Shown here: positions 26,886-36,166 of the stretch, one piece after another
Layout: the number at the start of each line of letters is the position of its first letter
Position numbering within the stretch: the first letter of the stretch is position 1
Source of the DNA: Picocystis sp. L7
Lineage: Eukaryota > Chlorophyta > Picocystophyceae > Picocystales > Picocystaceae
Reading direction: 5' to 3'
Assembly (NCBI GenBank): GCA_020975725.1
Contig: QXJR01000003.1
Span: 806,001-870,000 of the forward strand
DNA length: 64,000 bases
The notes under the pieces: model-generated
Database searches by the model: none
Seen by the model: the letters and a program-made list of their open reading frames with translations, nothing else
What the model was told of the DNA's origin: nothing
Program-made: the position numbers and the translations under genes

Positions 26886-27298
26886 ATGGGTTTGGAAAGG
26901 TAGAATGGTTTGGGTCTAGAAAGGGAGAAATGGGTTTGGAAAGGGAGAATGGTTTGGGTCTAGAAAGAGAGAAATGGGTTTGGAAAGGTAGAATGGTTTG
27001 GGTCTAGAAAGGGAGAAATGGGTCTGGAAAGGGAGAATGGTTTGGGTCTAGAAAGAGAGAAATGGGTTTGGAAAGGTAGAATGGTTTGGGTCTAGAAAGG
27101 GAGAAATGGGTCTGGAAAGGGAGAATGGTTTGGGTCTAGAAAGAGAGAAATGGGTTTGGAAAGGTAGAATGGTTTGGGTCTAGAAAGGGAGAAATGGGTT
27201 TGGAAAGGGAGAATGGTTTGGGTCTAGAAAGAGAGAAATGGGTTTGGAAAGGTAGAATGGTTTGGGTCTAGAAAGGGAGAAATGGGTTTGGAGAGGGA
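26886..27298. repeat. 44-bp minisatellite, right block
   Basis: Continuation of the same alternating A/B 44-bp units after the transposon, about nine copies. It ends roughly 45 bp before the RHD3 start codon, so the RHD3 leader and promoter lie in or beside the satellite. Confidence 0.93.
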
Positions 27299-27343
27299 GA
27301 TAGGGATGAGGAGAACGTGATCGGTGGTGGAAGGTGGACGCGA

Positions 27344-29674
27344 ATGGACGAGGCGCGCAAGCACGACATGAACGATGCACCGTCCACGAGAACCACGGAC
27401 GAGACGGACGTGACGCATCAGCTGGTGGATCCGGACGGGAACTACCGCAGAGAAGGATTGGAGACCGTCGTGCGCGGCGTAGGAGTGGCCCAACGTGGAC
27501 TCGACTACGCACTGGTGGCCATCATGGGACCCCAATCGAGCGGCAAAAGCACGCTGCTCAACGCGCTGTTCGGGACCTCCTTCCGCGAGATGAACGCCAT
27601 GCACGGCAGAAAACAGACCACGCGAGGCGTGTGGGTGGCAAAAGCACCCAAGTGCCACGAGAGATGCACGATCGTGCTCGACATGGAAGGAAGCGATGGA
27701 AGAGAACGTGGCGAACACGATACCTACGAAAAACAAACCGCACTGTTCGCCATGGCGGTCGCAGACGTGCTGATCGTCAACATGTGGTGCCACGACATCG
27801 GGAGGGAGACCGGAGCAGGAAAGCCGCTCCTACGAACCGTCATGCAAGTCAACTTCAAGCTCTTCCATCCCACCAAAACCGTCCTGCTGTTCATCATCCG
27901 TGATCGATCGAAAACACCGAAAGATAAACTCGAACAGGTGCTGAGGGAAGACATGGAGAAGCTGTGGGATTCCATCAACAAACCAGAGAAACACAGAGAC
28001 AGCCAGTTGCAGGAGTTCTTTGACATCAAGTTTGTCACCCTGCCCAACTACGAGGAGAAGGAAGAGGAGTTCCGAGCGGAGACCACACTTCTTCGAAGGA
28101 AATTCAGCGACCCAGAGGAACCCTCAAGCCTCGTGCCGCATCGTGCGAATGTGCCAATCGATGCACTTCCTTTGAGCGCTGAAAAAATCTGGGAAACCAT
28201 TGTAGAAAATAAAGATCTGGATCTGCCGGCCCACCAGGTCATGATTGCAACTGTGAGATGCGACCAGATTGCTTATGAACAGCTTCTTGTGCTGAGAGAC
28301 AGCAACACATGGAAGGACTTTGTGCGCAAGTGCGAACAGGCCCTCGTTGAAGACTTTGCCAATGAAGCCGCTGCCCATTTAGAAGGTTGTTTGACAGCGT
28401 ACGACGAGGACTCAATGTACTTTGATGAAGATGTCCGCACGACCAAAAAGGAGGAGCTTGTTGTCAAATTCAGCGAGCTTGTTGTGCCCCCCCTTGAATC
28501 TCAGCTCAACTTTCTGCTGGAAGGCTTGCTTGTTCGAGGGGCAAAATCCTTAGAGGATTTCTTATCCAAGGGACAGGGTTTTGCCAAAGCTGCAGACGCA
28601 TGTACTACCACGTGCATGAAGGAGTTTGATGCTTGGGCACAAGCCTGTTTATCCATAGGTTCCAGGGACGTGCTTTGTGTACCTGTGCGCCACGCTGAAA
28701 AGGCCCTGAAATCTGCTTTCGAGGACATGCTTGCCAAGAGAAGAAGCAAGGGCATTCAGACGGTACGAAAAGAAATTTCTGCTAAGATAGCAGACATTTT
28801 GTCCGAGCCGGTCCTGGCTTTGTTGGAAGAACCAACCTCCTCGTTATGGCGGTCGCTCTCGAACAAAGTGACCGAGGCGAGTGATGAAGGGTGTGCACTG
28901 CTCAAGGCGCAGTTGGAAGGGTTTGCCCTTTCAGAGGAGGAGCTTCGAGGGCACTGCAAGGACTTGCGGACATTGGCTGAGGAACTCGTGGAGGGGCGTG
29001 TGAAGGAGGCAGCCCAGCATGTTGTGCCAAGGATGCGCAATGCTTTCAACACGTCTTTTATGAAGGATAGCCGCGGGCTACCCCGCACATGGGCAAGAAG
29101 GGAAGACATTCCATCCATTACGAAACAAGCATATTTGCGAGCCGCAGATACTTTGGCTCTCCTTTGCGTGCAGCAATTGGGGCCAAAAGACGACAGCACC
29201 CTAGAAGCAGTGGAGGACGCGCAAAGCTCGATCCGTAGGCTAGCAATGTCCACTGCCAAAGACGAGGATGCTTCCTCTGCACTGCTCAGCAAGCGTGCGT
29301 GGCCCCATGCATTGCTCACGCCCGCAGAGTGTGTTCGTGCATGGTCTCGGTTCGATGCAGATGCACAGCTTGCTGTAAGTCAGGCCATGGCCACTCAGGA
29401 AGCGCACGCAAGAGCAGCTCGAGCCTCGCTTCCTCCTTGGTGGGCCTTGGCTGCAATCGCCGTGCTAGGAATGGACGAGTTCATGGCTGTTGTGAAAAGT
29501 CCTCTCCTGCTGCTGGTGGTGGTTGGACTCGTGGTGATTGCACGCATCATCCACCTGCGCTTTGGAGGATTCCAACCCGCGATTGCTGCCGCAGCTGTGG
29601 CCTTGGCTGGAGGTCGAGCTCCATTCCAGGGAGAAGGAACATCTGCCGGGAGTAGCCGCCCAAAGCATGATTGA
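27344..29674 (+). CDS. RHD3: RHD3/SEY1-type ER-fusion GTPase
   Basis: A 776-residue dynamin-superfamily GTPase of the atlastin/Sey1p/RHD3 group, which fuses ER tubules into a network. The GTPase domain has the P-loop GPQSSGKSTLLNALFG, the switch Thr region (GRKQTTRGVWVA), DMEGSDGRERGE and the G4 motif RDRSKTP. A long helical bundle follows, then two close membrane spans near the C-terminus (WWALAAIAVLGMDEFM; SPLLLLVVVGLVVIARII) and a short cytosolic tail. The start at 27344 is the first ATG in frame; 27368 is also possible. No introns. The 5' flank is the minisatellite, which separates it from the divergent MutY gene. Confidence 0.93.
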   Translation: MDEARKHDMNDAPSTRTTDETDVTHQLVDPDGNYRREGLETVVRGVGVAQRGLDYALVAIMGPQSSGKSTLLNALFGTSFREMNAMHGRKQTTRGVWVAKAPKCHERCTIVLDMEGSDGRERGEHDTYEKQTALFAMAVADVLIVNMWCHDIGRETGAGKPLLRTVMQVNFKLFHPTKTVLLFIIRDRSKTPKDKLEQVLREDMEKLWDSINKPEKHRDSQLQEFFDIKFVTLPNYEEKEEEFRAETTLLRRKFSDPEEPSSLVPHRANVPIDALPLSAEKIWETIVENKDLDLPAHQVMIATVRCDQIAYEQLLVLRDSNTWKDFVRKCEQALVEDFANEAAAHLEGCLTAYDEDSMYFDEDVRTTKKEELVVKFSELVVPPLESQLNFLLEGLLVRGAKSLEDFLSKGQGFAKAADACTTTCMKEFDAWAQACLSIGSRDVLCVPVRHAEKALKSAFEDMLAKRRSKGIQTVRKEISAKIADILSEPVLALLEEPTSSLWRSLSNKVTEASDEGCALLKAQLEGFALSEEELRGHCKDLRTLAEELVEGRVKEAAQHVVPRMRNAFNTSFMKDSRGLPRTWARREDIPSITKQAYLRAADTLALLCVQQLGPKDDSTLEAVEDAQSSIRRLAMSTAKDEDASSALLSKRAWPHALLTPAECVRAWSRFDADAQLAVSQAMATQEAHARAARASLPPWWALAAIAVLGMDEFMAVVKSPLLLLVVVGLVVIARIIHLRFGGFQPAIAAAAVALAGGRAPFQGEGTSAGSSRPKHD

Positions 29675-31488
29675 CCCATCTAGCTGACTACGACTGTTCT
29701 TGTACGCCTCGCCTATCTCGGTCTGGCAAACATCGCCCGGACATGTTCTGCTCAGGTAGATCAGGGATTCGAAGGACTGGCACCTTCCCCAGCAGCTTTC
29801 AGATGCAAGTGGGTCTGAAGGGGGGCAAAGTGGCCTCGATCGTTTTTTCTCCGAATCCGTACGACTGCCGATGTGCAAGCTCGAGGGGAGAATAACGTGG
29901 GGATTTGGTGGTGCAGAGGTCTGTTTCGAGTGGCAATTTCTTCCACTTCGTCTAGTGCTGCTAGTGTAGTTGTTCTTTACCTGTTGTGGTCGGTGAAGCG
30001 TCCAAACTTGAACCATGGAAGTCTTTGAGTGATGGATAGCTTCTGGACCCTTACCTCGTGGGAGGTAACGGGCCTGTAATGGAAACAGCCTTGCATTCCT
30101 TGATGATACCAGATTGAGAAGCATGAAAATACCGGGCGAGTCCAACAATCGTGCCATGCCGTATCGAAGAGGGTGGATGGTTCTTCTTGTTCATGGCCCC
30201 CTTGTTGCATTGCTTGGATGCACCGCCGAGGCGACAAGGAATGGATGCTTCGGCGCAGAACACGGCATTCCATTCACTGCCCAGCACTCCTTTTCTCCAT
30301 GGACCGGCAAGGCCTGCCTTGTAATCCTGTTTTGCTCCTGGTTCTCCAAGCTGGTCCGTTCTTGAACTGGACGGTTGCCCATCCATCAACAAAGGGTTCC
30401 ATGTTCCTGGTTCCTTCGGAGGGCAAGGGAGGAAACCGTCGTGGGTGCTGGTTCTGCACGATAGATTATTTTTTATCTACGAACAGCCACTTTCGGGGAT
30501 CGGTCCCCTTCAGAACCTCGTACGGTTGGGAATATATGGTGCACGAGAGCCACGATGGGACGGTATCGTACGATTTCATGTGGTTTCGTTGGATTGGACG
30601 TTGCTATGGGACGGTTGGATTGGATGTGTCGTGGATCACTGAGTCGTTTGGATCCACCTGGGCAAGGGGATGGGTGGCACGAAGGTCCGTCCCACCGTGG
30701 CAGGAGGCAAGGTTGGAGATTTGGAACGTCCACCTCTCCTATCCTCAACTGAACCGATGGAAGCGAGCCCTCGAGTTCACCGACGACGTGCCTTCGAACC
30801 TGCGTCCCTGTTTGCCGGACCGCCAGTGGGCCTACCTGCGAGCACGGAGGGATCCTTCCTTGCCGTCTCTTCCCTCGCACGGCTTCTTTTTCGATCGTGG
30901 GATCCACCTCGTCGCCATCCGCTTCGTGTCGCGCCTCCACCGCCACCACGTCTCCGACACCCACCAGCACCAAAAGACCGTTCAAAGACCGCGATTATTG
31001 CGGTCCTTCCCCCTGTTTTCCGTACGCGGTCCCCGACGCACGTGCCGAGGGGCGCCCCCCCGGCTCCCCTTCGGATCCCCCTCTCCCTGCTTTCCCCACG
31101 AGTTCGGATCTCGAACGGATCTCGAGGGATCCCGGCCCAGGCGATCCGTGTCGGAAAAGCCCTCGCGTGTCGGACACTCGACGTGTTGCGAAAAGGCGCA
31201 CACACGTGCGCGATTCGCCGCTCCCTCGCCGAAGGAGGCACGCCTAGATCGAGGTCGAGAACTGGCGAAGGAAGGACGAGGACGTGGACGAAAGAAAGGA
31301 GCCGGAAGACGCAGACAGGCGGCGCCACAGGCGGAGGAAAAACCTCGGAACCACCGCACGTGACGTGCCGAAGGACGCTTTCGTCCGCGTGGAAGGACGC
31401 CTGAGACAAGGTGGACGGCGTCGTGGAAGACTCGAAACCTCGGTTCGCGTGCTTGGAGCGGCGTTCGAGTGGACGTGCCAGTGCCGCA
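29675..31488. other. Long intergenic region upstream of bZIP; no gene assigned
   Basis: 1.8 kb, unusually long here. A 396-codon + frame (30173-31363) has a Trp-rich middle but no domain. On the minus strand several frames (30473-30985; a 37-codon ATG frame around 30470-30580 ending in TAA beside an A-rich run) read plausibly. The strand alternation predicts a minus-strand gene here, but I found no splice pattern that joins them. I saw no RNA gene. Confidence 0.35.
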
Positions 31489-32304
31489 ATGGATCGGAAG
31501 CACAGCGTGGAAGACATCGTGGGAGGACTATGGAAGCTGGGAAGAACGGACTCCGAACAGCAGTTCCAAGAGTTCCTCTCGCGCATACCGTCGACCTCAC
31601 TCATGCCGAACGAGTATGGTGGGCAAGAAGCACCCTACGGTGCCGTGGAAGGTGGGGGTGGCGGCCTCAACCGTGTTGCCTCCATCGACTTCTTGCGTCG
31701 ATTGATCATGACGGGACCCTCCAGTCCAACTGGGAACATGCCACCGCCACCCACACAAGCCCCTCATGCGCAAACGGAGGCAGTGCAAGGACAGTTGGCC
31801 AACTCCATGCCCCTGCAAGCGATGTCTGGGAAGAGCTCCGGCGATGATACCAATGCGAAATCCGGAGATTCCCAGCCCAATGCAGTCACGGATGTACGCA
31901 AGGCCAGAAGGATGCTTTCCAACCGTGAAAGTGCCAGGAGATCGCGCAGGAGGAAACAAGAACACCTCGGGAACCTGGAATCGCAGATCGCGGCTCTGAA
32001 CAAAACAAACACCGAGCTCCAGGAAAAGCTCAAGGAAACCGAGCAACAGCTAAAAAAAGCGGCAGAAGAAGCCAAGCATTACAAAGAAGAAGTAGCAAAG
32101 TTGAAGGCAGGCAACGAAGGTTCTTCGCGAAAAGTGGAGCGTTCGCTCTCGATGCAGAAAATTGCATCTGCGGAGCATTTGCACAAGAAAGTGCACCATT
32201 CTGGGATGGCAGATGGTGGATGCTCTCCAAAGTCAGCACCAAATAGCAGTGCACTCCACAGTCAATCGAGGATGGGAACAGCACACACTGCTTCTGCACA
32301 GTAA
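31489..32304 (+). CDS. Plant-type bZIP transcription factor (group C/S-like)
   Basis: A 271-residue DNA-binding protein. The basic region is RKARRMLSNRESARRSRRRK with the invariant N-x7-R spacing, followed directly by a leucine zipper (LGNLESQIAALNKTNTELQ and on), at about residues 137-205. An N-terminal conserved block (EDIVGGLWKLGRTDSEQQFQEFL) resembles the N-terminal motif of group C (Opaque2/BZO2H) factors. The rest is Ser/Gln/Pro-rich. It likely binds ACGT-core elements as a dimer. The start at 31489 gives this block near the N-terminus; the frame is open to 31411. Convergent with MED17, 194 bp from stop to stop. Confidence 0.9.
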   Translation: MDRKHSVEDIVGGLWKLGRTDSEQQFQEFLSRIPSTSLMPNEYGGQEAPYGAVEGGGGGLNRVASIDFLRRLIMTGPSSPTGNMPPPPTQAPHAQTEAVQGQLANSMPLQAMSGKSSGDDTNAKSGDSQPNAVTDVRKARRMLSNRESARRSRRRKQEHLGNLESQIAALNKTNTELQEKLKETEQQLKKAAEEAKHYKEEVAKLKAGNEGSSRKVERSLSMQKIASAEHLHKKVHHSGMADGGCSPKSAPNSSALHSQSRMGTAHTASAQ

Positions 32305-32498
32305 TATACCGCCTAGACCGCCTAGCCTGCAACGATTCCTTGCATGGAAGAGAGGCAGGTAGATCACCACTCCTGAGGGATTCATCGCTGCCAGTTTTCG
32401 CTGCTTTGGCAGTGCCTTGCTTCAGGAATGCTGCTGTGAAAAGAATATAGGGATAATCTGTACGCTTTATTTCAAAGAAATTTGATCGCAATTTATTC

Positions 32499-34046
32499 TT
32501 ATTCAGTGCTTTCGACCAAAAATCGTTCCCTCTTGAAGAGAAAATGAAGGATCAACGCTTCACTCTGGATCCCTGGCACTCTCTCACGCACTTCCTTGTT
32601 CTCTATGTCCTCCACAATCCAGCTGAGGTGTCCGTTCTCGAGCTCGTCCATGTCAATGCGCACTGCCAGGTTGTGCTTGTGTGCGAAAACAGTCAGCTCG
32701 AAGCGGGAGCGTGCGCAGGAGTGTCCCATAGACAACAGATCGCGTTCCAACGCTGCAAGATTCTGCACGGCAAAAAGAACCCATACAGCGGCCTTAAGCC
32801 CTAGAAGTTGCTGCAAGTTTGCAACCCATGACTTGCTCTCTCTACCTCCGGTCAGCAAAACCTTGCAGCTGTTCACATTGATGACTAGCTGTGTCTGGTT
32901 TGGCCAACATAGCTCAATGGCTGCTTTATTTGCACTTGACCTCGAAGCGTGCAGTTTGCACGGAGGAAGCTGGTGTAAGACTTCCTCTACAGTGCTCAAG
33001 GTACTCGCAACTGTATCGTTCTGTTCCCACGGCTCCCTAACTGCCGGGTATACTGCATCCGCTCCAGTATCTTCACGCACACCCAGATCCCTGCGAATCC
33101 TCCTCCTCAGCAGTTTGATATATTCTGTTTCGGTGAGTATATCTAGACATGCTAAGAGCGGGATGGATGAGTCGTCGGTTGGTGCCTCCTGCCTTGGACC
33201 CTCCAGCTTGTCTCGTAAGGACCGGGTGGGATCCTCGCTGTATTCTGCTTCCAGTTCATCCTGCAGCATGCATGCAAACAGCCTTTTCTGTTCCATCTGC
33301 AGCACCTCATGCACGTGTTCGTATCCCTCACATTCGGTCGAATGCAGACTCGGAGTTCCAAGGCTGCCAGCCTTTCCTTGACCGGTGTCAAACACCTGCA
33401 CTCTGCCCTGAGGTCCCCTCCGCACAGGAAAGACTCGATTGTGCTTGCATCCTGACACGTATCCTGTGTCAAAGGCTAGCTTTCCATCCGTCGTCTTTAG
33501 CAGTTTCCAGATCCTCTGCAGCCTAGTCATTTATGTGCATCGAATTTCCGCGGTTAGCCTCCATTCTATCTGGTTGTCCGCTGTCCGTGTTTTTTTTCGC
33601 ACTTACCTTTCCATTTCCTCGTAGAAATCGTTCCTCCTGTTCACTCTTCTTCTCATGTTGTTTGCAGATCGTCTTAACTTCAAGGCGGCTTGTCGCATTT
33701 GCTTGGCAAGTTCCGCCTCTTCCATGTCTGTTTCATTGTCCGAGTCGCCTCGACGCTCCTCCGCTCGTCTCTCGGTCGGCACGACGGCCAGCATGTCTCC
33801 CTGCTCGACGTGTTGAAGCACGTCTCGCAGCATCATGAGCTCCCCTTGTGCCTCGTGCACCTTCTCCAACGCCTGCAAGATGCGCTCCTTCCTCTTTGGA
33901 CGCACGTCCACGTCCCTTTCCGACCCATCGGAACGCGCTTCGCGCGCCCTTCCTTGCTCCAGGGCCTCCTCCAGCCGCGTGGGATCTTTCCTGCGCTCTT
34001 CCTGTCCGCTCTCGGAGGCGCTCCAAGCCACGGCACGTCGCGGCAT
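32499..34046 (-). CDS. MED17: Mediator subunit 17, two exons
   Basis: Head-module scaffold of Mediator, bridging activators and RNA polymerase II. Exon 1 (33607-34046) and exon 2 (32499-33522) join to 487 residues across an 84-nt intron with GTAAGT donor, GCTAACC branch site and TAG acceptor. The junction restores NDFYEEMERLQRIWKLLK, which matches plant MED17 (FYGALIRLQRNWKVK). LEKVHEAQGELMMLRDVL and a later MEQKRLFACMLQDELEAE also align to the plant protein. The C-terminal half is shorter than in Arabidopsis MED17 (about 650 residues). The first ATG of exon 1 is used. Confidence 0.85.
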
Positions 34047-34290
34047 GGCGTTGCACGTCGCGAAGTGCGCTTGGAAATGCCCGCCGATGGCGATCCCTCC
34101 CTACCATCGATACCTTTCGCGATAGATCTCGATCCTGTATCGATATCTCACCAAGGATCAGGTATCGATGGTGGATCGTGAAGACCGAGGGAATCGACGG
34201 TCCATGGACGGGAATTCGGGGACCGACGTTTGGGGGAAGTCGGTGTCGGCGGATGCGGACAAAGGCATGGAATGCCGTTGAACCGTCGCC
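34047..34290. promoter_or_regulatory. Bidirectional promoter, MED17 / NOPCHAP1-like
   Basis: 244 bp with CCATCGATACC at about 34103, GTATCGATATC at about 34137 and GGTATCGATGG at about 34161. The first and third are near-perfect inverted copies. The motif is shared with the MutY upstream region. Confidence 0.55.
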
Positions 34291-34979
34291 ATGGAAGGTG
34301 GAGGAAGGAAACGAGAGACCTTGGAACCCATGGGTGGGAGTGTGGGTAAGTGGTGGAGATGCAAGGTCGAGGAAGGCCGGGAGGAGGCGTGGTGGCTGAC
34401 GGCGAGGTGGGACGACAGTGGAACGCGTGCTGCGACAAGAGCAGGTGGCGAACTTGCGAAACAGGAACAAACCCAACATCGAAGAAACGAAACCCAGCGA
34501 AGGTGCGTGTCCACGAATACAGGGAGGGAAAATGGGCCGGACGGAGGGATCGGACGTAGGACGAAAGAGGGAACGCACGAGTGTGCTGACGGCAGACGTC
34601 GCCGAACGCAGTCTTTGAAAAGCTGGAGCAATTTCTCCCGCAGCTGAACAAAGCCAACCTCGAGCTGGAAGAGGCCATGAAACGGGAGCCCAGGAGGAAT
34701 TTCCAGGTTGACGACGTGGATGACGAGGATGCCCAACACATCGAAATGAACCTGGGACTGGGGGTTGTTGAATTGATGGACGAAGCAGCAGAGAAGGCGG
34801 CTGAAAAGATGGTAGCGGCCGGTGGTGGGCTAGATGCAGTCATCGAATCCTATGACGCAGGAGAGGAATCCTCGGACAGCGAGGATGATTCTAACGAAGA
34901 CAGTGCGCCGTCCGGCGAGAGCCCTAGAGATACCAAAGCAGGCAAGGAGAAACAGCCCATCATCACCGAGATAAAGTAA
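34291..34979 (+). CDS. NOPCHAP1: NOPCHAP1-like NOP58 assembly chaperone, three exons
   Basis: Homologue of human NOPCHAP1 (C12orf45), which links NOP58 to the R2TP complex during box C/D snoRNP assembly. Exons 34291-34345, 34419-34502 and 34612-34979 encode 168 residues. Both introns (73 and 109 nt) have GCTGACG branch sites and CAG acceptors, with donors GTAAGT and GTGCGT. Exon 3 starts VFEKLEQFLPQLNKANLELEE, close to human LLSKLETFLPQMAQAN, followed by FQVDDVDDEDAQHIEMNLGLG. The C-terminus is acidic and Ser-rich. Its presumed client NOP58 is encoded 19 kb away. AATAAA follows about 150 bp after the stop. Confidence 0.82.
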
Positions 34980-35162
34980 GCTGGACAGGATCATCGTCCG
35001 CTTGCTGCATTGCTGGTATGACCATTGAAGACAGGGTGCGCTTGTTTTGGTGCGTGTCCAGCATTCGTGAGTCGGACAGGCCCGGAGCCCATGAGTCATC
35101 AAGCGAAGAGCCAAGATCGACTTGTTTGGCAATAAACTTTCAAGTTTTTCGCATCTAACAAT

Positions 35163-35522
35163 TCATTGCGAACGTATCGTAGGAGCCATGTCCACATCGG
35201 AAAACAGGTTCGACCTTGACTCTTCGATAACGCACCCGCCCATCCAGCGCCATCCAAAGTCCAACGTTTCGTATCTCATTTGATTCATCATGTGTAGGAG
35301 CGTGATGCCCACTCGGTTCCCCGAGAGCCTACTTGTGACGAACATCGAGCATGGAATTCCTTGTATCTTCGTTGGCATTGAAATGTGTCCAAAGTCGATA
35401 ATTACTCCTCGTGTGCCACAGCTCGGTGATTGTCGACTAAGCACAACCATCGCAGTAAGATTGGTTTTGGAGGCGTGGGGCCTATCTTGTGCTTTAGTGC
35501 ATAAATATTTATTGCGTTCCAT
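35163..35522 (-). CDS. Hypothetical 119-residue open frame in an AT-richer stretch
   Basis: An ATG-started frame with a compositionally normal product (GVIIDFGHISMPTKIQG, GITLLHMMNQMRYETLDFG) that I do not recognise. The strand alternation predicts a minus-strand gene between NOPCHAP1 and RlmN. A competing + frame (35290-35631) overlaps it. The surrounding 35160-35800 is visibly less GC-rich than the neighbours, so it may be degraded mobile or transferred DNA rather than a gene. Confidence 0.3.
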   Translation of the reverse strand: MERNKYLCTKAQDRPHASKTNLTAMVVLSRQSPSCGTRGVIIDFGHISMPTKIQGIPCSMFVTSRLSGNRVGITLLHMMNQMRYETLDFGWRWMGGCVIEESRSNLFSDVDMAPTIRSQ

Positions 35523-36166
35523 GGTGCTTCAAGCACACATAGTGGTTAGATTGTTTATGAAGGAGCTCAACGCTTGCGTTCTTGACGCCAATAAGCGATC
35601 GTGTCGTTCATTTCCTAAATCGGGTTGCTAAGCTTCTGAGGTTGGCACGCTCGAATGCCATGCCTACTCAGCCATGGCCATTGTTTCGAGCAGAGGAGTG
35701 ATTCCGACCCACGGATGGCTAGACTGTCTTTGCAGATACATCGTCTATAGGTGCAACCATGCACCCAACTATGCGTATGCAGCTTTAAGACAGACATGCA
35801 AAGGTTCGGTTCCCTCTATGGGACACCCGCGAGCTCGCGGAAGGGACGCAAAACAAGCTTCATAGTCGGCCCCCTCGAAAAGCCCGTTGTTGCATCGACT
35901 TGTCGCGACCATGCAGGCACGCAATCTTCCTCCGGTATGGGAGCGCACCATGCAGCTCGCGTCCAACGACGCGTTTCTTCCCGTCCCGTCCTCCCACTCC
36001 ACCATTTCTTCACACGGTTTGCAACCTTTGCATCGGCTTCTTCCTCTTCCCCTCCACACCCCTTCCGTCCGTGGTGGGTCTCTTGAAGTCCCAGTTGGAC
36101 CCCCGAGTGGGTGTTTTCTTCGAGTGTTAAGTGGACCATTGGACACTGTCGGTTGGGACCGACACC
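35523..36166. other. Upstream region of RlmN; nothing assigned
   Basis: Starts AT-richer then becomes GC-rich toward 36166. No protein domain or RNA gene was recognised on either strand. A minus frame at 35816-36589 overlaps RlmN and is a shadow. Confidence 0.4.

Noticed and set aside
30173-31363. A 396-codon gene upstream of bZIP
   Set aside because: Length alone is not convincing at this GC; it has no domain, no good start context, and overlaps the bZIP leader.
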